A DNA stretch of 64,000 nucleotides from Parablautia muri (GCF_009917485.1 NZ_QZDT01000002.1:62001-126000), one strand, 5' to 3'. Shown: positions 44,718 through 54,368, counted from the first letter of the stretch. The notes: a model not told the origin generated them from the sequence alone. Program-made: numbers and translations.

Positions 44718-45275
44718 CTATGCCCGCATTTCCAATTCAAATTCCTGACGCAGTTCTTCGTAGGCCTCATTAATCATCAATACCATTTCATTATCCCCTG
44801 CCACATTATCCGGATGATACATTTTAATCAAATCCTTATACCGCTTTTTTAAAGCCAGCTGACTATTGACCCCCTGAAACAGCATTCTAGCCAGCTTTGC
44901 ACTATTTTCTTTGGATGCCAAACCACTCCTGGTGCTTTTTTCCGCTTCAAATAAAAGCTTTTCTTTTTCCAGCTTTTCCTGATCCGTATTAAGCTGAATA
45001 AATCCATCTCTTAATATGGCCATCTTTTTATCAAAAAAAGCCTGATCCTGCTTAAAAATTCTCTGTTCCACATCAAGCTGACGGGTTGCCTGATCCATAT
45101 CTGTCTCAAACTGCTTTCTTTCCGCTAAAAGCTTGTCCTTTTTGCGTTTCAACTCCTTTTTTTCTGTTTGGATCCGCTGATTTTCCTGGCGCAGCCAGTC
45201 TTTTAGCTCCCTGAGTCCTTCTTCCCCGCCCTCTGCCAGTATTTTATCAAACTCCTTTTGCTCTATGGTTTTCAT
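44718..45275 (-). CDS. J-domain protein with N-terminal coiled coil
   Basis: Protein of 185 residues. The first 115 residues are a highly charged coiled coil (EEGLRELKDWLRQENQRIQTEKKELK is the start). The C-terminal 60 residues form a J domain with the HPD motif intact in KRYKDLIKMYHPDNVAGDN. It would stimulate a DnaK-type ATPase, the client being unknown. The ATG at 45275 follows GGAGAGG; an ATG 11 codons upstream is rejected. A 45-residue membrane peptide is encoded just upstream. Confidence 0.82.
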   Translation of the reverse strand: MKTIEQKEFDKILAEGGEEGLRELKDWLRQENQRIQTEKKELKRKKDKLLAERKQFETDMDQATRQLDVEQRIFKQDQAFFDKKMAILRDGFIQLNTDQEKLEKEKLLFEAEKSTRSGLASKENSAKLARMLFQGVNSQLALKKRYKDLIKMYHPDNVAGDNEMVLMINEAYEELRQEFELEMRA

Positions 45276-45328
45276 ATTAATCCTCTCCGTGCTTCCAATA
45301 GCCCGCAAATGGTACCCGCCTTGTCAAA

Positions 45329-45466
45329 CTATAAGTAACAATTATATCCAATTAGCAACAATAAAGCAATGATGAACAGCGCTGTCAAATAATGATGTGC
45401 AAGAAAAAGCATAAGCAACATCCCTACTGCAATCCAAAATGCAATAAAACCAATCAGTCTCTTCAT
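45329..45466 (-). CDS. Small hydrophobic membrane peptide (45 aa)
   Basis: Reads MKRLIGFIAFWIAVGMLLML, then a second hydrophobic segment LTALFIIALLLLIGYNCYL before TAG. Two short transmembrane helices separated by AHHY are predicted. The Shine-Dalgarno is weak. The composition and the MKRLIGF..W head resemble small conserved peptides of Clostridia, as I recall them; function is unknown. It lies between gerW and the J-domain gene on the same strand. Confidence 0.6.
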   Translation of the reverse strand: MKRLIGFIAFWIAVGMLLMLFLAHHYLTALFIIALLLLIGYNCYL

Positions 45467-45560
45467 GCGTAATCACTCACTTATGCTTCTTGCTTTATCC
45501 TATGCGCTTCTTATCAAAATATTGCCTGTCCATTGTTCAGCCAGGCATCGCCAGCCTATT

Positions 45561-45950
45561 CTATTCATCTTCCGGAAATGCAATATCAACTGCCTTTTCA
45601 TCATTTATCATTTCTTCCTTGGGAGCTGTAAATTTATCCACAATATCAGGAACCAAATCAAGCACCTTTGTTATGGTATCCTGATTTTTAATATTCACAA
45701 GCTTGGTGCTTCCATTTTTAATGACCAGCACCGCACTGGGCGTAAGCTTGCCAAAGAAGCCCCCTGCGCCGCCATTTTTCTTCTCCATCGTACTGGCGCC
45801 TGCTCCTACACCAAAAGATACATCCACAAGCGGTAAAATAATGGTATCATCAATTTTCGTTGCCTCTCCAACCACTGTCTTGGTGGATAAAACCGTATTC
45901 ATCCCCTTCATTAAGGATTCGATTACCCCAGTAAAATTATTTTCTGACAT
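45561..45950 (-). CDS. ytfJ: GerW family sporulation protein (YtfJ)
   Basis: Protein of 129 residues of the YtfJ/GerW family, involved in spore germination in Bacillus. The family signature is IESLMKGMNTVLSTKTVVGEA, IDDTIILPLVDVSFGVGAG and the glycine-rich GGAGGFFGKLTPSAVLVI. It sits directly downstream of the DUF2953 gene (1-base spacing), matching the Bacillus ytfI-ytfJ pair. Supports a spore-forming host. Confidence 0.93.
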   Translation of the reverse strand: MSENNFTGVIESLMKGMNTVLSTKTVVGEATKIDDTIILPLVDVSFGVGAGASTMEKKNGGAGGFFGKLTPSAVLVIKNGSTKLVNIKNQDTITKVLDLVPDIVDKFTAPKEEMINDEKAVDIAFPEDE

Positions 45951-46910
45951 TTACACTGCCTCCCTTTTAAATAATTTGATTAATGCGCGTATATCTTTAT
46001 GAAAATAAATAATCCATGCACATTTTAGCAATCCAAATATTGTAATTCTGCCTTTTACCAAAAGAGCCCCCTCCAGAATCTGCCGTTCAAAATCAGGTAC
46101 CACCTCAATATGATTTCCCAGCAGGGGATATAAAATACCATACGCCGCCATAACCTGTCCTGTACTGGCAGGATCTCCTGTGCCAATCAACAGCTCTCCT
46201 GTCATCTTTCGTGGCCGCAACATCTTAAACAGGGCATGAAGCTGCTCCCTGCACACCTTCCATCCACGATCAAACCTGTCACTTTGTAAAATTTCCACAT
46301 AGTATCTAATATTATTTACAATATCTTTTATCTTATCACATATCCTGCCGATTGTGTACTGTATATTTTTCAGAACAGACCCTATTTTACTGAAAAATTT
46401 GAGGATTTTATTTTTTCCTTTTTCAGACTTATCGTTTTCCTCTTTTTCAAATTTATCTTCCGCATCTTCTCTATTTGCGGAATCCCCCTTTCTATCATCT
46501 TCCTGCCGGGATTCTATTAGAGATGAATCCGCCTCCTCCAAAGAATCTTCCGTCATCTTCTCTTTATTCTTATCCTGCATTCCTTCTTTTTCTTTTCCTT
46601 TTTCATTTTCAGAAGACGATTTCCGGGTATGACCTTTTGGTTTATCAGACCGGAAAACCGTAAAACAAAATACCCGTACCCGTAAATATGCCGCCGCCGG
46701 ATAAGAAAATGCGGCATTTACTATATGCGCAAGATACGTCACCCTTACCTCTGCAGCAATCGGCGTCTCATCCTCCGTCTTCCTGTGAACCTGAATCCTA
46801 TATCGAATCGGCGCAAACAGGATAAGCAAAGCCACCGTCAATATGATTCCAAGCACAACAAGCAGAATCATGCCCAGAATTTTTAAAATAGTTAGCAGCA
46901 CTGCAACCAT
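45951..46910 (-). CDS. DUF2953 domain protein (YtfI-like)
   Basis: Membrane-associated protein of 319 residues, partner of GerW by synteny. An N-terminal transmembrane helix (LGMILLVVLGIILTVALLILFAPIRYRI) is followed by a long acidic and lysine-rich low-complexity segment (residues about 85-165). The DUF2953 part RPRKMTGELLIGTGDPASTGQVMAAYGILYP follows. The ATG at 46910 has GGAGTAAGG upstream; a GTG at 46928 is less likely. Confidence 0.85.
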   Translation of the reverse strand: MVAVLLTILKILGMILLVVLGIILTVALLILFAPIRYRIQVHRKTEDETPIAAEVRVTYLAHIVNAAFSYPAAAYLRVRVFCFTVFRSDKPKGHTRKSSSENEKGKEKEGMQDKNKEKMTEDSLEEADSSLIESRQEDDRKGDSANREDAEDKFEKEENDKSEKGKNKILKFFSKIGSVLKNIQYTIGRICDKIKDIVNNIRYYVEILQSDRFDRGWKVCREQLHALFKMLRPRKMTGELLIGTGDPASTGQVMAAYGILYPLLGNHIEVVPDFERQILEGALLVKGRITIFGLLKCAWIIYFHKDIRALIKLFKREAV

Positions 46911-46914
46911 GCCC

Positions 46915-47241
46915 TTACTCCATATCACTGTTTTTCTTTACTTTTTGTTTTAAGAATTCCTTCAGATTACAATTCCCCAAGGTTTCTACACATTCCTGTG
47001 TCATCTTAACAACAATTTCTACCGCCTCCTCATGGCTTGCCGCAATCCCTACCACAATCGGAGGATGATACCTATAATATTTCTGTTTCAAATAAGCGCT
47101 GTGAAAAATCTCCAGCTGATCCGGAGAAGGCGCCAGCACAATCACATACACCTGCACTCCGGCATGATGTCTTAATTTCCACTTTACCTTCCACAAATTC
47201 CTGACTGTATCACCAACATAAAGATACCTATAAAACCTCAT
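46915..47241 (-). CDS. Hypothetical basic protein upstream of ytfIJ
   Basis: Protein of 108 residues, not recognised. It contains KWKLRHHAGVQVYVIVLAPSPDQLEIFHS and IVVGIAASHEEAVEIVVKMTQECVE; the fold looks like a small alpha/beta domain. The start at 47241 (MRFYRYLYVGD) follows GGAGG by nine bases; a reading 20 residues longer has no site. It ends four bases before the DUF2953 start, so the three genes are likely one operon. Confidence 0.6.
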   Translation of the reverse strand: MRFYRYLYVGDTVRNLWKVKWKLRHHAGVQVYVIVLAPSPDQLEIFHSAYLKQKYYRYHPPIVVGIAASHEEAVEIVVKMTQECVETLGNCNLKEFLKQKVKKNSDME

Positions 47242-47422
47242 CCTCCAAGGCCTCCAATAAATCCCACCCAATTGATTGCATACATCATACCACACTTCCA
47301 AATAATTCCATAGTAAAATTATTATAAATTAAGCAAATACAAAGATACCTCAATTTAGGGCCGTCCAAGACCAGCTTGAAGAAGCAAATATTCCAAGCCT
47401 GCACAGTCCAATATAAATCTTA

Positions 47423-48853
47423 TCAGGTTCCAAAATAAGCATCAAAAATCCTCTTGGCAATCGGCACCGCATAATCTCCTCCTGCTCCCGCCCCTTCAAT
47501 AATAACCGTCACACACACTTCCGGATCTTCGGCAGGTGCAAAGCCCGTAAACCACGCATGGCTCTCCCCTTTCACCGTTCCATATTCCGCCGACCCTGTT
47601 TTTCCGGCTGCCGTATAAGAAAGCCCTTTTAACTTAGAGGCCGTCCCTTCCTCCACAACATCTATCATAAGCCCCTTAAGCGCTTCGGCCTCATTTTCCT
47701 CCATCAGCTTCCCATAACGATCCGGCTCAAAAGTTTTTACCTTATTCTCTGCACTGTTTTGCACATAATCTATCAAATAAGGCTTCATTAAAATGCCTTG
47801 ATTGGCGATAGCACAGGTAATCATATTCAGGAGCAGCGGCGTGATAGAAGTAGTCCCCTGCCCTATGGAAACCTGCATCATATCCGAATCAATTGTCTCA
47901 TCGGAAACCTCCACCCTGCTTATATTAGACTGAAAGGCAACCGGAAGCTTCTCATTAAATAAAAGAGCATTTAAAGTTTTCCCAAACTCATCCCGATTAA
48001 GAGAAAGACCAATATTCGCAAAGGAGGTATTACAGGACTTTGCAAAGGACCGTTGAAAGTCTACCGCCCCATGCACGCTTCCATGATAGCACTGAATCCG
48101 GCTTTCCTCCCTTGTAATAGAACCATTACAGGTATAATGATAATTCTGATAGGTATCCGGATTTTCCCTGATATATTCTAACGCCATCACAATCTTAAAG
48201 GTAGAGCCCGGTGGGTACAGTCCCTGAGATGCCCTGTTTAGCAGGATACTGCTTTCATCATCCTGTATCAAATCATCCCAAATATCCGCAATTTGCTCCG
48301 GGTTAAAATCCGGCTTGGATACCATAGCCAATACCTTTCCCGTATCTGGCTCTGTTACCACCACCGCCCCCTGATAAACACCCAGCGCTTTCGATGCCAC
48401 CTCTTGAAGATTCACGTCCAGGGTAGTGTACACATCATCTCCCGGATACTTTTCCCCACTTACATCCAAAGCCGCCTTTTGGGAAAGAGGCGCATTTGAA
48501 TGAATCAGATAATAATTTGCCTGAGCCTCCACTCCCATTCTGCCATTTGTAGCGTACCCAACCACATGGGAAAATAAATTCTGATAAGGATATTCTCTCT
48601 TTTCATTTCCCTCGCTGTCCAAAATAGTCTGGGCCAAAACACTGCCATCCGCAGCCAGAATCCTTCCCCGTGTGTTCTTGGCAATTAAAATCTGCTGTCG
48701 CCCATTGTAACTATTGCTCATCAGCTCCTGCTGGTGGGTTACGGAATAATAGGTAATATATCCTGCCAGACCCAAAAAAAGCAAGGTGAACATCCAGGTA
48801 ATTAACATAATCTCTCTGTTTTTTTTGGTTATTTTTTTATTCTTCGTCTTCAA
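47423..48853 (-). CDS. Penicillin-binding protein 2-like transpeptidase
   Basis: Class B PBP of 476 residues that cross-links peptidoglycan outside the membrane. One N-terminal transmembrane helix (residues 16-37) precedes the transpeptidase domain. Active-site motifs are SxxK at S217-K220 (PPGSTFKIVM), SxN at S273-N275 (KSCNTSF) and KTG at 418-420 (AAGKTGSAEYG). It is short, like PbpA of actinobacteria, with little dimerisation domain. The start overlaps the FtsW/RodA-like gene by 17 bases, forming a SEDS-bPBP pair. Confidence 0.92.
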   Translation of the reverse strand: MKTKNKKITKKNREIMLITWMFTLLFLGLAGYITYYSVTHQQELMSNSYNGRQQILIAKNTRGRILAADGSVLAQTILDSEGNEKREYPYQNLFSHVVGYATNGRMGVEAQANYYLIHSNAPLSQKAALDVSGEKYPGDDVYTTLDVNLQEVASKALGVYQGAVVVTEPDTGKVLAMVSKPDFNPEQIADIWDDLIQDDESSILLNRASQGLYPPGSTFKIVMALEYIRENPDTYQNYHYTCNGSITREESRIQCYHGSVHGAVDFQRSFAKSCNTSFANIGLSLNRDEFGKTLNALLFNEKLPVAFQSNISRVEVSDETIDSDMMQVSIGQGTTSITPLLLNMITCAIANQGILMKPYLIDYVQNSAENKVKTFEPDRYGKLMEENEAEALKGLMIDVVEEGTASKLKGLSYTAAGKTGSAEYGTVKGESHAWFTGFAPAEDPEVCVTVIIEGAGAGGDYAVPIAKRIFDAYFGT

Positions 48854-50297
48854 TCATATCTCCTGCCGGATACTCTGTGTCCGTGCCCTCATTCTCCTCC
48901 CAAGCAGCTTCACTTATCCGCTGCAGCCTGCGCTTTGGGGCGGACCGTTTCTTTTTCTTCTTAGCCTTTTCCACCCTTGCCAGCCGCATCTGTTCTTTCT
49001 CATCCAGCCGAATCATATAAAGCCCCTCAATAACAGCAAACATAACAAGGGTTGTAAGAACAGAACTGCCTCCATAGCTGATAAAAGGCAATGTGACTCC
49101 TGTCAACGGAATGAATTTTGTGCCGCCTCCTATTGTAAGAAACACCTGAAAAATATAAGTAACTCCCAGTCCAAAAGCGGTCAGCTGATAAAATTTATCG
49201 TTTAGCCTGACTGAAATATTCATAAACATGATAAAACAACTGACGCAAATTAAAATCAGGCACACTGCAAACAAAATTCCAAATTCTTCTGCAATAGCGG
49301 AAAAGATGAAATCTGCCTCCACAAAGGGAATTGCCTCCGGCGTCCCCTTACAAAGTCCAAGACCAAACCAACCGCCACTGGAAATAGCAAATAGGGATTG
49401 GGTGATTTGGTACCCTGCCGAATCGATTACGCTCCAAGGATCCCTCCATGCCTGCACCCTGACCTGCACATGGGTGAATACCCGATAAGCAATATAAGCC
49501 GCCCCGGAACCTCCCAAAATACCGGCCAGCAGATAAAAATAGTTTTTTGTAGCCACAAACACCATCAGCACATATACAATAAAAAAAATTAGTGCACTTC
49601 CCAAATCCTTTGAAATCACCAGTACAATCACATGAGCCCCGGCAGCCACTGCCGTAGTAAAAACCTCAAAAAATCCGCTGCTTTCATACAAAGCGCTTGC
49701 TACATAAAATACAAACAAAATCTTTACAAATTCTGAAGGCTGAAAGGTAATTCCTGCTATAGAATAAGAAAGCTTACTGCCATAGGTGGTTTGTCCTAAA
49801 ATCATTACCACAGACAACGCCGCAATCCCCACAAGCACATATACCCACTTTAGTTTTTTCAAAAATTTGAATTTATGAATAAAAAATGGAATCACAAGGG
49901 CAATCACAAGCGATCCTGAGGCAATAATAAACTGCTTTATTGCCTTATTCATATCCAATCTGGTAAGAATGCAAAATCCAATGGCCAGCAGCATGCACAT
50001 ATTGTTAACCACCAGCCGGTTCGAACCGGGATACAGCATTCGGTACAGTACAATAACTGCATAAAGCACAATCTGCTGAAAGGCATAAAAAAACAGATAT
50101 GTAATATCCCCGGTTTCAAAGCAAATGACCAGAAAGCAGCTAAAATGAAGGGCAAACATCAACAGATTTTGCCTGGTATAAATACCGTTTCTTTGCTCCT
50201 CCTCGTCATAACGAAACACCGCAAAACATTCATAAGTATATAAAGTAATCAGCAGCGCAATCACATACTTGGAAAATTCGCTGACATATAACTCCAT
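48837..50297 (-). CDS. SEDS family peptidoglycan polymerase (FtsW/RodA/SpoVE-like)
   Basis: Polytopic glycosyltransferase of 486 residues that polymerises lipid II and works with the PBP encoded next. Conserved parts are GITFQPSEFVKILFVFYVAS, SKDLGSALIFFIVYVLMVFV and FIPLTGVTLPFISYGGSS. A basic C-terminal tail (about residues 440-486) is cytoplasmic. It begins with TAATG overlap on the U32 gene. Whether it serves elongation, division or sporulation cannot be read from sequence. Confidence 0.92.
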   Translation of the reverse strand: MELYVSEFSKYVIALLITLYTYECFAVFRYDEEEQRNGIYTRQNLLMFALHFSCFLVICFETGDITYLFFYAFQQIVLYAVIVLYRMLYPGSNRLVVNNMCMLLAIGFCILTRLDMNKAIKQFIIASGSLVIALVIPFFIHKFKFLKKLKWVYVLVGIAALSVVMILGQTTYGSKLSYSIAGITFQPSEFVKILFVFYVASALYESSGFFEVFTTAVAAGAHVIVLVISKDLGSALIFFIVYVLMVFVATKNYFYLLAGILGGSGAAYIAYRVFTHVQVRVQAWRDPWSVIDSAGYQITQSLFAISSGGWFGLGLCKGTPEAIPFVEADFIFSAIAEEFGILFAVCLILICVSCFIMFMNISVRLNDKFYQLTAFGLGVTYIFQVFLTIGGGTKFIPLTGVTLPFISYGGSSVLTTLVMFAVIEGLYMIRLDEKEQMRLARVEKAKKKKKRSAPKRRLQRISEAAWEENEGTDTEYPAGDMIEDEE

Positions 50298-52660
50298 TAA
50301 TCCACTCCTCTTTTATAGTGTCCTGTGGTATATTCCTTATAAAAAGGTTCTTTTTCTTTCAGGAAAAGTCCTTTAAAATACTGTATCACCCGCAAAGTCT
50401 CCTGCTTTTCCTCCGTGGTAAAATCCAGTCGGAAGCTGTCTGCAAGGTTCGCTGCTTTTGAACATAGCATGCTATGAAGGGATAAAGGCACACTGTTATA
50501 AATTATGTTATAACAGCAAAGGCAATCCGTATAAACAGGAAACTGCTTATGGTATCTATCCTTTAACATTGTAATTCCGGCATTTTTATGACAGCCTCCC
50601 GCCGTTTTTTTAACACAGTTTGCCGTAACCATCATAGGCAGCCTGCCATAAACAATAGCGGATGCCTTCATGCTGTTTCCCGGACAGCTCTCCAGTATTT
50701 CTCTCCATTCATGCGCATTGCACTCAACAGGAAGATAAAATTCCTCTGCCCGTCCTTCCCAAAAGGCAGCAGCTTCCCTGTTCCAGATATAAAGATTGGC
50801 ATCTAACACCATTTGTTTTGGATGAAGCAGCTCTCTCATAAAAAGAAAGCTTTCAAGGTTTCTTATCAGTATACCCGCAAATAGACCTGATGCAAGTGCA
50901 TTTTCGATTTTTTTTAAATATTTTATATTTTTTTCCCTTACAATATAGGGCGTTGCAAGATAAATTATGCTCTCCCGGTTCTCTGCCTCTGTTCTGCAGG
51001 GCCCATTTTTCCTGACAGTCAGCTTATCAATCAGTCCGCTGCCTTTATCATCCTGTGTTTCTAAAAGGCTGTAATCCAAATAAATGCGCCGGATTCCTTC
51101 TTCCAAAGCCACCTCTAACTGCCGAAAGGTTCTTACAAAAGCATGGAGCTTCTCTTTTCTTTCTTCAGTCTTTGTATCTTTTACGTCATCTTTATACCCT
51201 CCGCATACTGCAAGCTCTGCTTGCGGTACTGCCACCAATAAAGAGTTTGGAAGTTTGCTTCCGGACGTCTCACCGATTGAATTGACAGAATTCTGCTTAA
51301 GAGATTTCTGAAAAGGGAAGGCTTTTCTTTCTTTGTATGCAAGGCCATATTGACAGATGAACGCATCCTCCATGGCAAATAAGGCCTTTCTCCTTAGCTC
51401 ATTTAAGGCGCCCACCGGCAAAAAGACAAAAGCGTCCATCTCCACTTCCACCTGCCCAGCCCTTAAGGGACCCTTCCCGCTTTTTTTCATCTGCCGTTCT
51501 ACTTTCTCTATTGTAAGAGGCTGCTTACAAGCACTTTGAACAGCATCGCCAGTTACAGTAACCTGTAAATCTGCTTCTCCAGGCGCTTTTAAAGTCAGCC
51601 TTGCCAGTTTTCCGGGACTTAAACTAACCTTCGCTTTCACTGTTTTGCAAAGCTCACCCTTCACATATTGATTTTCGATCTCCCTGAGAAGTTCTTCGTC
51701 CGTTTCACAATAAGCCGGTGAATCAAAGCTTATCATTTCCCTGCCATTATGTCGTCTGTAATACCCCTCTCCCATTTTACTTCTAATATACAGAGACTTT
51801 AATACATCCATATCCTCCCTGCTGACCTTATAAGCAATCTGGGTTCCTTCGCAGCCAGACAGCTCTTGATATGCTCTGTTTTGATAGTATAAATCAATGT
51901 ATTTTCGGTAAATTGCAGTTACTCCGGCAGCAAAGGCAGGCTTTTTCATCCTCCCTTCTATTTTTAAAGAATCAACACCGGCGTCAATCAGTTCCGGAAG
52001 CAGTTCTATGGTGCACATATCCCTCATGCTCAAAGGATATCCCTTTTTACCCTCTGCTTCGTAGGGAAGACGGCAGGGCTGGGCACATCTTCCCCGATTA
52101 CCACTTCTTCCACCTAAGATACTGCTGAGCAGGCATTGTCCGGAGTAACAATAACACATGGCCCCATGAACAAAGGCCTCTATCTCAAGTCCTGTTTCTT
52201 CTTTCATTTTCTTTATTTCCTCAAGAGATAATTCTCTGGCAGGCACAACTCTGCTGATGCCCTCAGCCTTTACCAAAGCGGCTCCTCTACTGCCTGTAAT
52301 CGTCATCTGGGTGCTTGCGTGGAGTGGCAAATCAGGAAAATAAGTCCTTAAAAAACGCAGAACGCCTAAATCCTGTACAATCACCCCATCTATCCCGTTC
52401 TCATAAAGGGGCAGCATGTACTGATATAGGGCATCTAACTCCCTTTCCTTAACCAGCGTATTTACAGTAAGATACACCCTTCGCCCAAATACATGCGCAA
52501 GATGTATTCCCTCACAAATTTCTTCCTGTGTAAAATTATCTGCAAAGGCCCTGGCACTATAAAGTGTACCACCCAAATAAACAGCATCCGCTCCTGCCTT
52601 TATAACACCCTTAAGGGCATCAAAATTTCCGGCCGGAGCCAGCAATTCAACTTTTTTCAT
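50297..52660 (-). CDS. U32 family peptidase with an in-frame repeat insertion
   Basis: U32 family protein of 787 residues; relatives act as collagenase-like peptidases or in tRNA/ubiquinone hydroxylation. The core has ELLAPAGNFDALKGVIKAGADAVYLGG and the cysteine-rich AMCYCYSGQCLLSSILGGRSGNRGRCAQPCR. A C-terminal domain starts near KLHAFVRTFRQLEVALEEG. In the linker before it, residues corresponding to LLVAVPQAELAVCGGYKDD are translated from a palindromic element (51192-51237). The ATG at 52660 follows AAGGATGAAT. Confidence 0.88.
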   Translation of the reverse strand: MKKVELLAPAGNFDALKGVIKAGADAVYLGGTLYSARAFADNFTQEEICEGIHLAHVFGRRVYLTVNTLVKERELDALYQYMLPLYENGIDGVIVQDLGVLRFLRTYFPDLPLHASTQMTITGSRGAALVKAEGISRVVPARELSLEEIKKMKEETGLEIEAFVHGAMCYCYSGQCLLSSILGGRSGNRGRCAQPCRLPYEAEGKKGYPLSMRDMCTIELLPELIDAGVDSLKIEGRMKKPAFAAGVTAIYRKYIDLYYQNRAYQELSGCEGTQIAYKVSREDMDVLKSLYIRSKMGEGYYRRHNGREMISFDSPAYCETDEELLREIENQYVKGELCKTVKAKVSLSPGKLARLTLKAPGEADLQVTVTGDAVQSACKQPLTIEKVERQMKKSGKGPLRAGQVEVEMDAFVFLPVGALNELRRKALFAMEDAFICQYGLAYKERKAFPFQKSLKQNSVNSIGETSGSKLPNSLLVAVPQAELAVCGGYKDDVKDTKTEERKEKLHAFVRTFRQLEVALEEGIRRIYLDYSLLETQDDKGSGLIDKLTVRKNGPCRTEAENRESIIYLATPYIVREKNIKYLKKIENALASGLFAGILIRNLESFLFMRELLHPKQMVLDANLYIWNREAAAFWEGRAEEFYLPVECNAHEWREILESCPGNSMKASAIVYGRLPMMVTANCVKKTAGGCHKNAGITMLKDRYHKQFPVYTDCLCCYNIIYNSVPLSLHSMLCSKAANLADSFRLDFTTEEKQETLRVIQYFKGLFLKEKEPFYKEYTTGHYKRGVD
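51192..51237 (-). repeat. Family P palindromic element inside the U32 gene
   Basis: The minus strand reads GGCAGTACCGCAAGC, GCTTGCAGTATGC, then GGAGGGTATAAAGATG. This is very close to the yqeK leader copy, including the GGGTATAAA-ATG end. It is in frame with the U32 coding sequence and contains no stop. Confidence 0.75.
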
Positions 52661-52732
52661 ATTCATCCTTATATTAATACCACGTTATCAACAGCTGCAA
52701 ATTTTAGAATTGCTCTTTGCGCGAACCTTTTT

Positions 52733-52763
52733 TCGTAGAAAAAGCTGTCCGGATAGACAGCTT
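52733..52763 (-). terminator. Intrinsic terminator after zapA
   Basis: Perfect 8-bp stem AAGCTGTC / GACAGCTT with a 6-base loop, then TTTTCTA on the minus strand. It ends the ruvA-ruvB-zapA transcript upstream of the U32 gene. Confidence 0.85.
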
Positions 52764-52801
52764 CTTAATCATATCTCATTATAGCAATTCAGGCCAAACC
52801 A

Positions 52802-53206
52802 TCACACCTTATTTTTTAGCTCAGTTTCAAGCTTTACAATCTTCTTAGCGCTCTCATTAACTTCTGTCTGGAGAGATTTAACATTTTTTTCCATATTTTC
52901 AAGCTTAATCTGGGCGGCAATCAACTCATGCTTCAAATTATACAATTCCTTTTCCTTGCCCTGAATTTCTTCCTCTATCAATCCTATTTGCTTTTTCGCC
53001 TTAAAATAATCGTCCGCTATATTTAATTGCAGCAAGACATTCTGTGTATCCAGAGGCTGTCGTTTAAAGGAATCCACCTTGGCATATTCTGCCATCTTAT
53101 TGTTAATGTAAGAGGCCACCTTCTGTAAATATTCTTCGCTTTCATATCCACTCAACGTAAAAACTTTACCGCCGATGATTACTTCCGTATCCGTTTTAAC
53201 CGACAT
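52802..53206 (-). CDS. zapA: Cell division protein ZapA
   Basis: FtsZ-ring-associated protein, 134 residues, which bundles FtsZ filaments. The N-terminal globular part TDTEVIIGGKVFTLSGYESEEYLQKVASYINNKM is the family signature. A long coiled coil (about residues 60-134) makes up the rest. The ATG at 53206 with GAGGGG upstream is preferred to a GTG three codons earlier. It lies downstream of ruvB and is followed by a terminator. Confidence 0.9.
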   Translation of the reverse strand: MSVKTDTEVIIGGKVFTLSGYESEEYLQKVASYINNKMAEYAKVDSFKRQPLDTQNVLLQLNIADDYFKAKKQIGLIEEEIQGKEKELYNLKHELIAAQIKLENMEKNVKSLQTEVNESAKKIVKLETELKNKV

Positions 53207-53278
53207 CAGGCTCACCCCTCTATATACAAAATATATAGTTCATCTTTCGTCCACTATACAATATCTATTATAATCAGA

Positions 53279-54277
53279 TTATACAGGAATTTCAAGCCCT
53301 AAATGCTGATAGGCAAAATCTGTTACCACCCTTCCACGGGGCGTGCGGTTGATAAAGCCATTTTTTAACAGATATGGTTCATAAACATCCTCTATGGTGC
53401 CCGGGTCCTCACCGATTGCAGCTGCCAGCGTATCTAATCCCACAGGACCGCCCTCAAATTTTTGAATCATGGTAAAAAGGATATTCCTGTCAATATGATC
53501 TAACCCCATCCTGTCTACATCCATCAAATCAAGTGCTGTCATGGCAACTGCTTCTGTGATAATACCATCATGCTTTACCTGTGCATAATCTCTGACCCTT
53601 TTTAGTATCCTGTTGGCAAGTCTTGGTGTTCCTCTGCTTCGCTTTGCCATTTCCAAAGCCCCCGCCGGCTCAACCGGTGCTTCAAGAACCTGCGCAGACT
53701 GCATAATAATCACTTGTAATTCTTCCACAGAATAAAATTCAAGCCGGTGAATAATCCCAAACCTGTCTCGCAGCGGCGCCGATAAAAGTCCTGCCCTTGT
53801 GGTAGCGCCCACCAGCGTAAAATGAGGCAGATCAAGGCGGATAGAACGGGCGGTTGGCCCCTTGCCTATCATAATGTCTATGGCATAATCTTCCATAGCA
53901 GGATAAAGAACTTCTTCCACCTGCCGATTCAGTCTGTGGATTTCGTCCACAAAAAGCAAATCACCTTCCTGCAAATTATTGAGGATTGCCGCCATTTCAC
54001 CTGGCTTTTCGATAGCCGGGCCGCTGGTAATCTTCATATTCACACCCATTTCATTGGCAATAATCCCTGCCAGCGTTGTTTTTCCAAGACCTGGAGGGCC
54101 GTAAAAAAGCACATGGTCAAGGGCATCCTTTCTCTGTCTGGCCGCCTCTATATAAATTTGAAGGCTATCCTTGATTTTTGATTGACCGATATAGTCGGTC
54201 AATTTTTGAGGGCGGAGCGATCCCTCAATCCGCATGTCTTCTTCCTGTAAATTTGTCTCTATCATCCTTTTGGCCAT
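53279..54277 (-). CDS. ruvB: Holliday junction branch-migration helicase RuvB
   Basis: AAA+ motor that drives branch migration with RuvA; 332 residues. It shows [22 protein letters not shown], Walker [16 protein letters not shown], Walker [10 protein letters not shown], the [18 protein letters not shown] sensor region and the C-terminal winged helix [17 protein letters not shown]. The partner ruvA is upstream. A CAAATTTG element (54298-54355) separates the two genes. Confidence 0.97.
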   Translation of the reverse strand: MAKRMIETNLQEEDMRIEGSLRPQKLTDYIGQSKIKDSLQIYIEAARQRKDALDHVLFYGPPGLGKTTLAGIIANEMGVNMKITSGPAIEKPGEMAAILNNLQEGDLLFVDEIHRLNRQVEEVLYPAMEDYAIDIMIGKGPTARSIRLDLPHFTLVGATTRAGLLSAPLRDRFGIIHRLEFYSVEELQVIIMQSAQVLEAPVEPAGALEMAKRSRGTPRLANRILKRVRDYAQVKHDGIITEAVAMTALDLMDVDRMGLDHIDRNILFTMIQKFEGGPVGLDTLAAAIGEDPGTIEDVYEPYLLKNGFINRTPRGRVVTDFAYQHLGLEIPV

Positions 54278-54297
54278 AATCTAATCCCCTATTCCTG

Positions 54298-54355
54298 CCT
54301 TCAAATTTGGTCATAAGCACAAATTTATTATCGAAAAGTAACTTCTGCTTTCACA
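54298..54355 (-). repeat. CAAATTTG-type element between ruvA and ruvB
   Basis: On the minus strand: GTGTGAAAG.., then ATAAATTTGTGCTTATGACC, AAATTTGAAGG and AGGGGATTAG before ruvB. The right half agrees with the copies at 61485-61574 and 11694-11775; the hairpin half is eroded. Confidence 0.6.
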
Positions 54356-54368
54356 CTGTTCTGTCATT

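Noticed and set aside
50019-50030. GGTTCGAACC, reminiscent of a tRNA T-arm
   Set aside because: It lies inside the FtsW/RodA-like coding sequence, and no acceptor or anticodon stems surround it. No tRNA was found anywhere in the window.
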